Positions 56,139 through 64,000 of a stretch of 64,000 nt of DNA are shown here, one piece after another. A model generated the notes under the pieces. That model saw only the letters and a list, made by a program, of their open reading frames with translations. It was not told the DNA's origin and ran no database searches. How positions within the stretch are numbered: position 1 is the stretch's first letter; each line of letters opens with the position of its first letter. Origin of the DNA: Algibacter sp. L1A34 (lineage in GTDB: Bacteria > Bacteroidota > Bacteroidia > Flavobacteriales > Flavobacteriaceae); assembly GCF_009796805.1 (NCBI RefSeq), contig NZ_CP047029.1:1353501-1417500 (forward strand), written 5' to 3'. Both the position numbers and the translations under genes were made by a program.

Positions 56139-56784
56139 TATAGCGATTATTCCTGCCAGAGGAGGTAGTAAACGTATTCCAAGAAAGAATATTAAACCCT
56201 TTTTAGGTAAGCCAATTATTGCTTATTCAATTGAGGCTGCTTTAAAAAGTAATTTGTTCGATGAGGTTATGGTTTCTACGGATGACGAGGAAATTGCAAA
56301 AATAGCAAGAGAATATGGCGCTAAAGTTCCTTTTTTAAGAAGTAAAGATAATGCGAACGATTTTGCCGTTTTAGCAGATGTGGTTCAAGAGGTTGTCGGA
56401 AATTATAAAAAGAAAAACAACAATTTTGATAACATTTGTTGTATACTACCAACAGCTCCTTTTGTTACATCAAGTAAAATTACGGAAGCATTCAAGAAAT
56501 TAGTAGAAGGTAATTTTAATTGCGTTTTTCCTGTATTAGAGTTTTCATTTCCAATACAGCGGTCTTTAAAAATTGAAAATAATAAAGTATCTATGGTTTG
56601 GAACGAGCATTTAAATACACGCTCACAAGATTTAGAACCAAGATATCATGATTCTGGGCAGTTTTATTGGACAAATACAAAGGCATTTTTAAACGAACAA
56701 AAGATACTTACAACTAATTCTGGAGCAATAATTATTTCAGAACTTCAAGCCCAAGATATAGATACAGAACCGACTGGAAATTAG
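56131..56784 (+). CDS. pseF: Pseudaminic acid cytidylyltransferase, PseF (shortened tail)
   Basis: A 217-residue CMP-sugar synthetase (NeuA-like). Opening AIIPARGGSKRIPRKNIKPFLGKPII, then MVSTDDEEIAKIA and LPTAPFVTS, are diagnostic. The annotated frame ends DIDTEPTGN. In the neighbouring frame the next codons read DWKLAEGKYKIMLND to a stop at 56832-56834, which is what PseF enzymes usually have. One inserted base near 56768-56771 would restore it, and pseG would then overlap by 23 nt. So the gene carries a probable one-base deletion that alters the last residues. Catalytic core motifs are intact; whether the shortened enzyme works is unknown. Confidence 0.88.
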   Translation: MGNIAIIPARGGSKRIPRKNIKPFLGKPIIAYSIEAALKSNLFDEVMVSTDDEEIAKIAREYGAKVPFLRSKDNANDFAVLADVVQEVVGNYKKKNNNFDNICCILPTAPFVTSSKITEAFKKLVEGNFNCVFPVLEFSFPIQRSLKIENNKVSMVWNEHLNTRSQDLEPRYHDSGQFYWTNTKAFLNEQKILTTNSGAIIISELQAQDIDTEPTGN

Positions 56785-56811
56785 CAGAAGGGAAGTATAA
56801 AATCATGTTAA

Positions 56812-58287
56812 ATGACAAAGAAAATAATATTTAGAGCAGATGGTAATTCTACAATGGGATTAGGGCATTTGTATCGTTTGTTTGCTTTAGTTGAAATGTA
56901 TAAAAGTCATTATGATTTTTTGTTTTTAACTAAAGAAAATTCTGTTTTAGGTGTAATTCCAAAGCAATATATAGTTAATATAATCCCTAACAGTATAGAT
57001 ATTAGTAACGAACCAGAATGGATTGGTTCTCATTTTGCTCCAAAGGATCATATTATTATTGCAGATGGTTATCAGTTTGTTAGTAGTTATCAAAAAAAAA
57101 TAAAAAAGGGTGGGTTTTCTTTAATATATGTTGATGATTTAATAAAAGAGCATATGTTCGCTGATATTGTAATAAATCACTCACCACATGCTTTAGAAAG
57201 GGATTTTATTAAAGAAGATTATACTAAATTAGCTTTAGGGACTAAATTTGCATTGCTTAGACCTCTTTTTTTAAAAGAAGCAAAACAAGATAAAACAATT
57301 AACAAAATAGATACTGCCTTTGTTTGTTTTGGTGGAGCAGATTTGTTTAATTTATCATTAAAAGCTGTTCAAGCCTTATTAAAAGTACCTACAATAATTA
57401 GTATTCATGTAGTTTTAGGAGCCGCTTACAAGCACAGAGAAATTTTTGATTTAGAAAACCAGACCAAAAAACTGCATTTACACAAAAACCTAAACGAGGA
57501 AGATTTATGTAATTTAATGCAATCCTGTAATATATCTATTGCTCCTTCTAGTACTATTTTGTATGAAATTTGCTCTGTAAAAATGCCAATTCTTAGTGGT
57601 CATTTTGTAGATAATCAAAAAGGTATTTATAAAGAATTAGCAAAACAAGAAGTGATTTTTAAAGGAGGCAACCTTAAAGACTATTCTGTACTAGATTTTG
57701 AAGAAAAAATTAATAAAATCATAAAAAATCATAAAATAGATACCTATTTGAAAAATCAAAAAAAACTTTTTGATGGCAAAAGTAAAGTGCGATTTTTAGG
57801 AATAATGAATAAGCTAAATATTTCTTTTAGAAAGGCAAAACAAGAAGATTTAATGCAGGTTTACAGTTGGTCTAATGATGCATTTGTTCGAAAAAATTCA
57901 TATGATTCGAAGCCTATAGAATTAAAGAATCATAAAAAATGGTATTTAAATAAAATAAAAGACAGTAATACATTATTCTTATTACCATTAATAAATAATA
58001 AACCAGCTGGTGTAGTAAGATATGATATTACAGAAACACACGCTATTGTTGGTGTTTTAGTATCAAAGGATTATAGAGGGCAAAAATTAGCAAGTCAAAT
58101 TTTAATAAATTCAGCAAAACTATATTTTAAAAACAACAGCATTCCAATCTTAGCATATATTAAAAAAGAAAATACAGCTTCGGTAAAATCGTTTGAAAAT
58201 GCAAGATATACGTATTTTAAAGACGAAATAATAAAAGGAAGTCTTAGTTTTGTATATAAATTAGAGAAATCAGATGTTATCAAATAA
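56812..58287 (+). CDS. pseG: Fused PseG hydrolase and PseH acetyltransferase
   Basis: A 491-residue fusion. Residues 1-325 are PseG, the UDP-sugar hydrolase: ADGNSTMGLGHLYRLF (catalytic-type His19), VFVCFGGADLFNLS and APSSTILYEICSVKMPI. Residues 340-490 are a GNAT domain: FRKAKQEDLMQVYSW, AGVVRYDITE, VGVLVSKDYRGQKLASQI and NTASVKSFENARY, matching PseH. The two activities are usually separate genes, so fusion links sequential steps of the pathway. It overlaps pseI by 14 nt. Confidence 0.93.
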   Translation: MTKKIIFRADGNSTMGLGHLYRLFALVEMYKSHYDFLFLTKENSVLGVIPKQYIVNIIPNSIDISNEPEWIGSHFAPKDHIIIADGYQFVSSYQKKIKKGGFSLIYVDDLIKEHMFADIVINHSPHALERDFIKEDYTKLALGTKFALLRPLFLKEAKQDKTINKIDTAFVCFGGADLFNLSLKAVQALLKVPTIISIHVVLGAAYKHREIFDLENQTKKLHLHKNLNEEDLCNLMQSCNISIAPSSTILYEICSVKMPILSGHFVDNQKGIYKELAKQEVIFKGGNLKDYSVLDFEEKINKIIKNHKIDTYLKNQKKLFDGKSKVRFLGIMNKLNISFRKAKQEDLMQVYSWSNDAFVRKNSYDSKPIELKNHKKWYLNKIKDSNTLFLLPLINNKPAGVVRYDITETHAIVGVLVSKDYRGQKLASQILINSAKLYFKNNSIPILAYIKKENTASVKSFENARYTYFKDEIIKGSLSFVYKLEKSDVIK

Positions 58288-59290
58288 ATGTTTTATAATA
58301 GCAGAACTTTCTGCAAATCATGGCGGATCTTTAGAGATTGCTAAAGAAACAGTTAGAGCAGCAAAACGAGCTGGTGCTGATGCCATAAAATTGCAAACCT
58401 ATACAGCAGATACCATTACTTTGGATGTTAAAACGGACCTTTTTAAAATCACACAAGGCACTGCTTGGGATGGACAATATTTACATGATTTATACAAAAA
58501 TGCATCCTTACCATGGGAATGGCACAAACCATTATATGATGTAGCAAAAGAAGAAGGTTTGGTTTGTTTTTCATCCCCTTTTGATAAATCAGCAGTAGAT
58601 TTTTTAGAAGTATTAAATACGCCAATTTATAAAGTTGCTTCTTTTGAGATTACAGATATTCCATTAATTAAGTACATCGCGTCAAAACAAAAGCCTATAA
58701 TTATATCTACAGGAATTGCAACCATTGAAGATATTGAGTTAGCAATAGCGACATGTAAGGAAGCAGGTAATACAGATATTACTATATTAAAATGTACATC
58801 AGCATACCCAGCAGCACCTGAAGATGCCAACTTATTAACCATTCCCGATATAGTAAAACGGTTTGGTGTTAAATCTGGATTGTCTGATCATACTATGGGA
58901 GCAGAAGCACCAATGGTTGCGGTTGCTTTAGGGGCCACAGTAATAGAGAAACATTTTATTTTAGATAAATCTATTGGAGGGGCAGATGCGCATTTTTCAA
59001 TGGATGAAAACGAATTCAAACAAATGGTGGATGCTGTACGTTTAACTGAAAGGTTAATCGGATACGTTGATTATGAAATGACCGATAAAAAGAAAAAAAG
59101 TAGAGAATTTTCGCGCTCTTTGTTTATTACTGAAGATGTGAAGGTTGGTGATGTTATTTCAGAGGATAATATAAGATCTGTAAGGCCAAGTTATGGTTTA
59201 CACCCTAAGTATTATAATGAAATACTCGGAAAAAATTTTAAAGAGCCATATAAAAAAGGAACACCTTTATCATGGGATGTTATTTTATAA
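58274..59290 (+). CDS. pseI: Pseudaminic acid synthase, PseI
   Basis: A 338-residue NeuB-family synthase condensing phosphoenolpyruvate with the 6-deoxy-AltdiNAc sugar. Motifs: CFIIAELSANHGGSLEIAKETV, DAIKLQTYTADT, SSPFDKSAVDFL, SGLSDHTMG, and the C-terminal SAF antifreeze-like domain SREFSRSLFITEDVKVGDVI. All signature residues look intact. It starts within the PseG-PseH 3' end; a 150-nt gap follows before the flippase. Confidence 0.95.
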   Translation: MLSNKCFIIAELSANHGGSLEIAKETVRAAKRAGADAIKLQTYTADTITLDVKTDLFKITQGTAWDGQYLHDLYKNASLPWEWHKPLYDVAKEEGLVCFSSPFDKSAVDFLEVLNTPIYKVASFEITDIPLIKYIASKQKPIIISTGIATIEDIELAIATCKEAGNTDITILKCTSAYPAAPEDANLLTIPDIVKRFGVKSGLSDHTMGAEAPMVAVALGATVIEKHFILDKSIGGADAHFSMDENEFKQMVDAVRLTERLIGYVDYEMTDKKKKSREFSRSLFITEDVKVGDVISEDNIRSVRPSYGLHPKYYNEILGKNFKEPYKKGTPLSWDVIL

Positions 59291-59443
59291 CTGTCATTCC
59301 TCATACTTGTATGTAATTTCCATAGTTAGTAATAAACTTTGTCTTAATACTTCTAAAGTTTTTTGATTGTTTAAACCTGAAATGTTAAAGAATGTAATTG
59401 GAAGTTATTTTGCATATTTTTATTAATATAAAAAACAAAAATT

Positions 59444-60706
59444 TTGTTTATTAAAATAATTAGTTCATTCTTTAAGTTTGATAAAATATCTTCTTTACTC
59501 CTTCGGTTTTCTGGAATTGGAGCTAAGTTTATATTACTTTTTTTAATTACGAAATATAAAAGTTTAGAGTTTCAAGGTTCATTTACATTAATAAACCAAT
59601 CTATTACTTTAATGATTTATTTTGTAGGACTTGATTTTTACACTTTCTATACGAAAAAAATGGTTAAAAACATAGATAAATGTGTGTTTTATTTTAAAAA
59701 TGCTATTTATTTATACCTTTATACGGGTTTGATTGTTTCAATTGTCTTTGTGTTAATATCTATGTTTGTTTTAGGAATTGACTTAAATTTGATGTTAATT
59801 ATATTAGTTTTATTTGCTTTTGAACACTTAGGACAGGAGTTAATAAGGATATATATTGCATTAGAGAAAATTACCTTTGCAAATGTATTACTTTTTCTTA
59901 GAACGGGATTATGGGCGTTAATGGCAGTTGTAGTATTGATTTTAAAAAAAACGATAGAAATAGAGCAGATTTTTATTTTCTGGATTTTTTGTAGTTTTTT
60001 ATCAATTATTTTGGGTTTTGTTTTTTTTCCAGGAATAAGAAATATATTTAATGAGAAAATTGATAAAAAATTCATTAAGGAAGGAATTATTTTTTCTACT
60101 TTTATTTTTTTGTCAACCATTTGTATTCGGTTGATTGAATATTCTGATAAATATATTTTAGCAATATTTGAATCGGAAAGAGAGGTAGGTATATATTCCG
60201 TTTATTTTCAAATCTCTAATGTGTCCACAATTATAATATCCACAATTATATTAGCGTTTGTTTATCCTAAGATTTTGCTACATTCTCAAGAACGTAATAT
60301 GGAAAAATTAACGGCTATAAAGCGAGAAGTTTACATTGGAGCAACATTAATTTCTTGTTGTATTATTATAGGGTATTTATTTTTTAATAACTATTTATAT
60401 GAATTTTTAGGTAAAGAAGAACTCAAGGAAAGTCGTTGGGCGGTATTGATATTGGTTGTGGGCAGTTATTTTCTTAATATTAGTCATTATTATAACATTA
60501 TTTTAATGGGTTTTGGAAAAGTTAAAATGATATTCTATGTAGCAATAGGCGTTTTATTAATTAATATTATTTTAAACGTTATTTTAATTCCATTATTTAG
60601 TGTTTATGGAGCCGCAGTAGCACAATTTTTTTCAGGAATTATATTTTTTATCTTGAGAAAATATTATACAAATCAATCATTATTAAACTTAAATAAAGCA
60701 TCATGA
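59444..60706 (+). CDS. Polysaccharide flippase, Wzx-like
   Basis: A 420-residue membrane protein with about 12 helices across its length, typical of the oligosaccharide flippase/MATE-like superfamily. It has a conserved LIEYSDKYILAIFESEREVGIYSVYFQI stretch. The start is a TTG at 59444, since the first in-frame ATG lies about 55 residues further in and would remove the first helix. It probably moves lipid-linked repeat units across the inner membrane. It overlaps the next gene by 4 nt. Confidence 0.83.
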   Translation: MFIKIISSFFKFDKISSLLLRFSGIGAKFILLFLITKYKSLEFQGSFTLINQSITLMIYFVGLDFYTFYTKKMVKNIDKCVFYFKNAIYLYLYTGLIVSIVFVLISMFVLGIDLNLMLIILVLFAFEHLGQELIRIYIALEKITFANVLLFLRTGLWALMAVVVLILKKTIEIEQIFIFWIFCSFLSIILGFVFFPGIRNIFNEKIDKKFIKEGIIFSTFIFLSTICIRLIEYSDKYILAIFESEREVGIYSVYFQISNVSTIIISTIILAFVYPKILLHSQERNMEKLTAIKREVYIGATLISCCIIIGYLFFNNYLYEFLGKEELKESRWAVLILVVGSYFLNISHYYNIILMGFGKVKMIFYVAIGVLLINIILNVILIPLFSVYGAAVAQFFSGIIFFILRKYYTNQSLLNLNKAS

Positions 60707-61746
60707 TAAATGTTTTTTTACCTATCACCAGTTATTCGATGCTTTTGTCTGAATTAATAATAGAGCAGCAAGGATTGGCAAAAGCAGATAATATTTTGTT
60801 AAATCCACATGGTTTAGAATATAATGATAACTTATGGGGCAAGGTTTATATAGCTAATATGAAAAGAATAAATTCTACGAATCTTTTAAAAAAAACAGTT
60901 ATTAATGCTAATTATTTAAAAGACTCTTCAGTATTTTATCAAAGAATTAAAAAAATAATTAACAATCAAAATTATAATTTTTTCTATGTAGATCTTTATC
61001 ATGTGTTATCAAACCATATTTTTTCAAAAGGTTTTTTCAGAAGGGCTTATGTTATAGAAGATGGTATTTTAAATTATTATAATGATGATCGTACAGTTTT
61101 AAAACACGTTTGGTTAAAACATATGTATTACTCAATCTACGGGCTTTCCTATAAAGCGTTAAAAGATAATACGCATTTAACGGGTGTTTTTCTCAATTCT
61201 GTAACATCCCAATATGTAACAAAACCAGAATACTCTGTGTTTCCAGAAAAATCAAAGCTAGTCTCATTAAAAAGTATATCTTCTAATAAGCAATGTAAAG
61301 AAAATGTACTTCTAGTTTTAGGACAAGAACCAATAGCAATGGGAATGTTATCGATGAAAAAGTATCGTGAATTGGTATGTGAAATGGTGGAAATATTAAT
61401 GCAATCAGTTAAGAGTCAAACAGCTATTAAAGTATATTACAAACCGCACCCACGAGCTGAAAAATCATCTAATTTATTACTTATTAAAATGTTGAATTTG
61501 AAATTTTCCGATTCTAGTCAAATTATCCTTGTAGAAGATAAAAAACCTATTGAATTACTTATCAACAACCTATTACCAAAACATGTAATTTCATTTAATT
61601 CAACAGCTCTTATAACAATAAGAGATATGTTTCAAGATCGAATAAGACTACACTCCTACCAGCCCATCGATATAAAAATTCATACCAATGATGTTGTCAA
61701 TAATTTATTTAAACTCTACAATATAAAAATTCATGAAACTATTTAA
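60703..61746 (+). CDS. Sialyltransferase-like glycosyltransferase, candidate pseudaminyltransferase
   Basis: A 347-residue protein. It carries three motifs of bacterial sialyltransferases (GT52/GT80/GT97-type and the polysialyltransferase family): the D/E-D/E-G motif as Glu119-Asp120-Gly121 in YVIEDGILNYY, the HP motif as His249-Pro250 in YYKPHPRAEK, and the SS/ST motif as Ser300-Thr301 in ISFNSTALI. The overall layout is a GT-B-like fold with no signal peptide. Placed among genes that make CMP-pseudaminic acid, it is likely to transfer Pse into the repeat unit. No family name can be fixed from sequence alone. Coupled to flippase and polymerase genes by short overlaps. Confidence 0.68.
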   Translation: MINVFLPITSYSMLLSELIIEQQGLAKADNILLNPHGLEYNDNLWGKVYIANMKRINSTNLLKKTVINANYLKDSSVFYQRIKKIINNQNYNFFYVDLYHVLSNHIFSKGFFRRAYVIEDGILNYYNDDRTVLKHVWLKHMYYSIYGLSYKALKDNTHLTGVFLNSVTSQYVTKPEYSVFPEKSKLVSLKSISSNKQCKENVLLVLGQEPIAMGMLSMKKYRELVCEMVEILMQSVKSQTAIKVYYKPHPRAEKSSNLLLIKMLNLKFSDSSQIILVEDKKPIELLINNLLPKHVISFNSTALITIRDMFQDRIRLHSYQPIDIKIHTNDVVNNLFKLYNIKIHETI

Positions 61747-62905
61747 CTTACAAAGTTTAAAATCTCCAGCTGTAATTGTTTTTTTATCTTCTTTATTGAG
61801 TTTTATAGGATGGCTAGTTTTGACTGAAAACATGTATTATACTTTAAAAAAACCATTTTCAGTATTTTCGTTAGGAGTAGTTTTAGCATTCGTTTGGTAT
61901 TTTTTCGCAATATGTAATGCTTTTTTGGGTTTTCGAATGGGGAAGTCAATTAAGATAAAAAGTAATTTATTAAATAAATATGTCAGCCTTGATTCAGATT
62001 TAGTTTTTAAAATATTTATTGTACTAGCTGTTATCGGCTCTTTTTACTCTATGTATGCTATTTATCTTGATATTGGAGGTTTAGACGGGATGATATCTTT
62101 AATTCAAAACAACCAAGCCAATGAATTAAAAAGAAGCTTGTATAGAGAATATTCAATAGGTTTAAAAAGTTTGCGTTATGTATCTATACACGCTGTTACG
62201 TTAGCTTTGATTAGGAGAATCGTTTTTAAAAAGAAATCACTAAAATTAGATTTAACAGCTCTTGCTACATTATTAATGTGCGCTATAATTTCGAGTAGAT
62301 TATCAATCATTGTTACCATTGTTCAAACTGTGTTAATTCTTGTTTTATACAATAAAATTAAACTTAAACCGCGGCGAGTTTTAATTGGTGGCGTTCTATT
62401 TTATCTTCTTATAAGCACTTTTAATTACACAAGAAATTATGGCTTTTATAAAAAATTTGGAAACATGAATTTTTTTGAAGCTGGCGCAGCAGATATGATA
62501 GTGTATCTAGGTACTCCTTTTCAAGGGGCTGTTTCGGTTGGAGAAAATACTCAAATGATAAGAGCAGAACCACTGAACTGGTATAAATATTCTGGAATAC
62601 CACTCAGTCTTACAACAAATTCTTCTTTTTTATACTATTTTAGAGCTCATGGTTGGATGTGTTTTCTGGTCGCTTCGTTTTTTCTTTTTACTTATGCCTT
62701 TATGGCTGGAATATTTATTAAGTTTAAAAGTAATGTTTTGATTTTAGTTTATACTACTATAATGTATATATTTGCAGAGTTTTGGCGCGTATATTTGTTT
62801 TATCAAGGCATCATGATTGCTCTAATTGTTACTCCTATATTAGTGCTGTTAACCGTTTTAATAATTAAAGCGATTTCTTATAAAAAAGCAAAATCAATTG
62901 AATGA
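61733..62905 (+). CDS. Wzy-like O-antigen polymerase
   Basis: A 390-residue hydrophobic protein with about 10-12 membrane helices (first near residues 11-31, then 37-63, 86-106, a cluster from 185 on). It has the low similarity but Wzy-like topology of oligosaccharide repeat-unit polymerases, including a larger loop in the second half near AAADMIVYLGTPFQGAVS. It overlaps its neighbours by 14 nt upstream and 8 nt downstream. Assignment rests on topology and context. Confidence 0.68.
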   Translation: MKLFNLQSLKSPAVIVFLSSLLSFIGWLVLTENMYYTLKKPFSVFSLGVVLAFVWYFFAICNAFLGFRMGKSIKIKSNLLNKYVSLDSDLVFKIFIVLAVIGSFYSMYAIYLDIGGLDGMISLIQNNQANELKRSLYREYSIGLKSLRYVSIHAVTLALIRRIVFKKKSLKLDLTALATLLMCAIISSRLSIIVTIVQTVLILVLYNKIKLKPRRVLIGGVLFYLLISTFNYTRNYGFYKKFGNMNFFEAGAADMIVYLGTPFQGAVSVGENTQMIRAEPLNWYKYSGIPLSLTTNSSFLYYFRAHGWMCFLVASFFLFTYAFMAGIFIKFKSNVLILVYTTIMYIFAEFWRVYLFYQGIMIALIVTPILVLLTVLIIKAISYKKAKSIE

Positions 62906-63998
62906 TAAAATCATAAAATATGACCTGGTAATTGACGCTAGAATGTTAGGGGCTTCAGGGATAGGTGAATATATTGAACATACTGTGAAAGGAATAACTA
63001 TTTCTAGTGATTTTAAAATATTGTTGATGGTTTTTGATGACTATTTAAATTTTTTTGGTCCAAAGCATAGTAACTTACATTATATAGTGCTAAAACACAA
63101 AGTTTACAACCCTCTAGAGAACCTTGAATTGGCTTTAAAAATACCTAAGTCAATAATTTATTGGACACCTCATTTTAACACAACAATATTGCCGACACGA
63201 GCAGAAAAGAGGTTAACAACAATACATGACGTCTTTCATCTAGCAAACCCATCATATTTTAGTTTTTTTAAATATAGGTATCTTAAATTTCTATATACAA
63301 TGGCAGGATTTTTATCAGAAAAGATAATTACTGTCTCAAAATTTTCTAAGGATGAAATTGAAGTTTATTTAGGTGAAAACGTATCGAAAAAAGTTGAAAT
63401 TGTTTATAATGGCTTTAAAAAATCTTCAATATCAAAATATAAAAAAGAAACACAAGACGCTCCGAAAATACTTTTTGTTGGTAATCTAAAACCACATAAA
63501 AACTTAGGTGTATTGTTAGATGCTTTTGAAGCTTTAAGTTTGAAAAGAAAGTTAAAATTAGTTATTATTGGAAAAATTACTGGATTTATTAATCCAGTAT
63601 CCAATAATATCATAGATAAAATTAAAGCAAATAAAAACATTGAACTTACGGGTTATGTCTCAAATGAAGAACTAGAGAGCCACTATCAAACATCATCAAT
63701 ATTTGTGTTTCCATCTCTTTATGAAGGGTTTGGCTTGCCTATTTTGGAAGCTTATTCGAATAACGTACCTACTATTGTTTCAAATATTCCTCCTTTTAAA
63801 GAAGTCGCATCAGATGCTTCTATTTATTTCGACCCTAGTGATTCAGGTGATTTAGTAAATAAAATTATTTATCTGCTAGATTCAGAGATAGAATCAGAGA
63901 AACTCATAGAAAAAGGATATAAAAGGTTAGATGATTTTTCTTGGGAAAAAGCGGTTGATGAGCACATATTACTTATTAAATCTATGATTTTAAATTAA
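62898..63998 (+). CDS. Glycosyltransferase family 4
   Basis: A 366-residue GT-B glycosyltransferase. Opening VIDARMLGASGIGEYIEH, acceptor-side strands, and the GT4 C-terminal half KILFVGNLKPHKNLGVLLDAF ... SSIFVFPSLYEGFGLPILEAYSNNVPTIVS with the EGFGLPILEA nucleotide-sugar motif. The start is a TTG at 62898; the only earlier ATG is out of frame and the next in-frame Met (about residue 15) would remove the DAR motif. Ends two bases before the window edge, and the locus likely continues. Confidence 0.88.
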   Translation: MNDKIIKYDLVIDARMLGASGIGEYIEHTVKGITISSDFKILLMVFDDYLNFFGPKHSNLHYIVLKHKVYNPLENLELALKIPKSIIYWTPHFNTTILPTRAEKRLTTIHDVFHLANPSYFSFFKYRYLKFLYTMAGFLSEKIITVSKFSKDEIEVYLGENVSKKVEIVYNGFKKSSISKYKKETQDAPKILFVGNLKPHKNLGVLLDAFEALSLKRKLKLVIIGKITGFINPVSNNIIDKIKANKNIELTGYVSNEELESHYQTSSIFVFPSLYEGFGLPILEAYSNNVPTIVSNIPPFKEVASDASIYFDPSDSGDLVNKIIYLLDSEIESEKLIEKGYKRLDDFSWEKAVDEHILLIKSMILN

Positions 63999-64000
63999 AT

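Overview
The window looks like chromosomal DNA of a marine-type Flavobacteriaceae (Bacteroidota). The DNA is very AT-rich. Many genes are preceded by the Bacteroidota -7 promoter element TAnnTTTG rather than a Shine-Dalgarno sequence. Family-specific genes are present: a DUF4175 giant membrane protein, DUF4837 and DUF6909 proteins, and a gliding/T9SS type-B C-terminal sorting domain. I cannot name the genus.

Layout. 1-1137 is a gene-free AT-rich tract with a perfect DnaA box and seven copies of an octamer, so it may be a replication origin. 1138-8684 carries RNase R, a REP-like hairpin element, a FUSC transporter, sigma factor SigZ with a previously untracked 37-residue cysteine-rich metallothionein-like gene, a YbjQ-family protein and two envelope proteins. 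8855-13405 is a regulatory block: a hybrid histidine kinase with HPt, a convergent NtrC-type regulator overlapping it by 8 nt, and two tandem PepSY-like secreted proteins. 13709-22062 holds a LysE exporter, tRNA-Cys, folB, glnS and assorted membrane proteins. 22079-28537 is an accessory stretch with a glycoside-hydrolase-like lipoprotein, decayed remnants of its 3' end, an orphan secreted protein and a large DUF285-repeat surface protein. 28682-49597 is mostly core: gltX, DUF4175, ybeY, mnmG flanked by two parS-like palindromes, an OmpH-like lipoprotein, holB, pgk, a lytic transglycosylase, tatA, an M23 peptidase, a GH3-family protein and a DUF6909 protein.

49602-63998 is a surface-polysaccharide locus, entirely on the plus strand. 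A Wzz-like protein is followed by rmlB, rmlA and rmlC for dTDP-rhamnose, but rmlD is a pseudogene with several stops and a frameshift. A complete pseudaminic acid pathway follows: pseB, pseC, pseF with a probable frameshifted tail, a fused pseG-pseH, and pseI. Then come a Wzx-like flippase, a glycosyltransferase carrying the EDG / HP / ST motifs of bacterial sialyltransferases (a good candidate pseudaminyltransferase), a Wzy-like polymerase and a GT4 glycosyltransferase. The locus probably continues past the window.

The points most worth a second look are the cysteine-rich gene beside sigZ, the origin-like repeat array together with the parS sites around mnmG, the putative nonulosonic acid transferase beside a fused PseG-PseH, the decaying rmlD, and the vestigial copies of the glycoside hydrolase 3' end.
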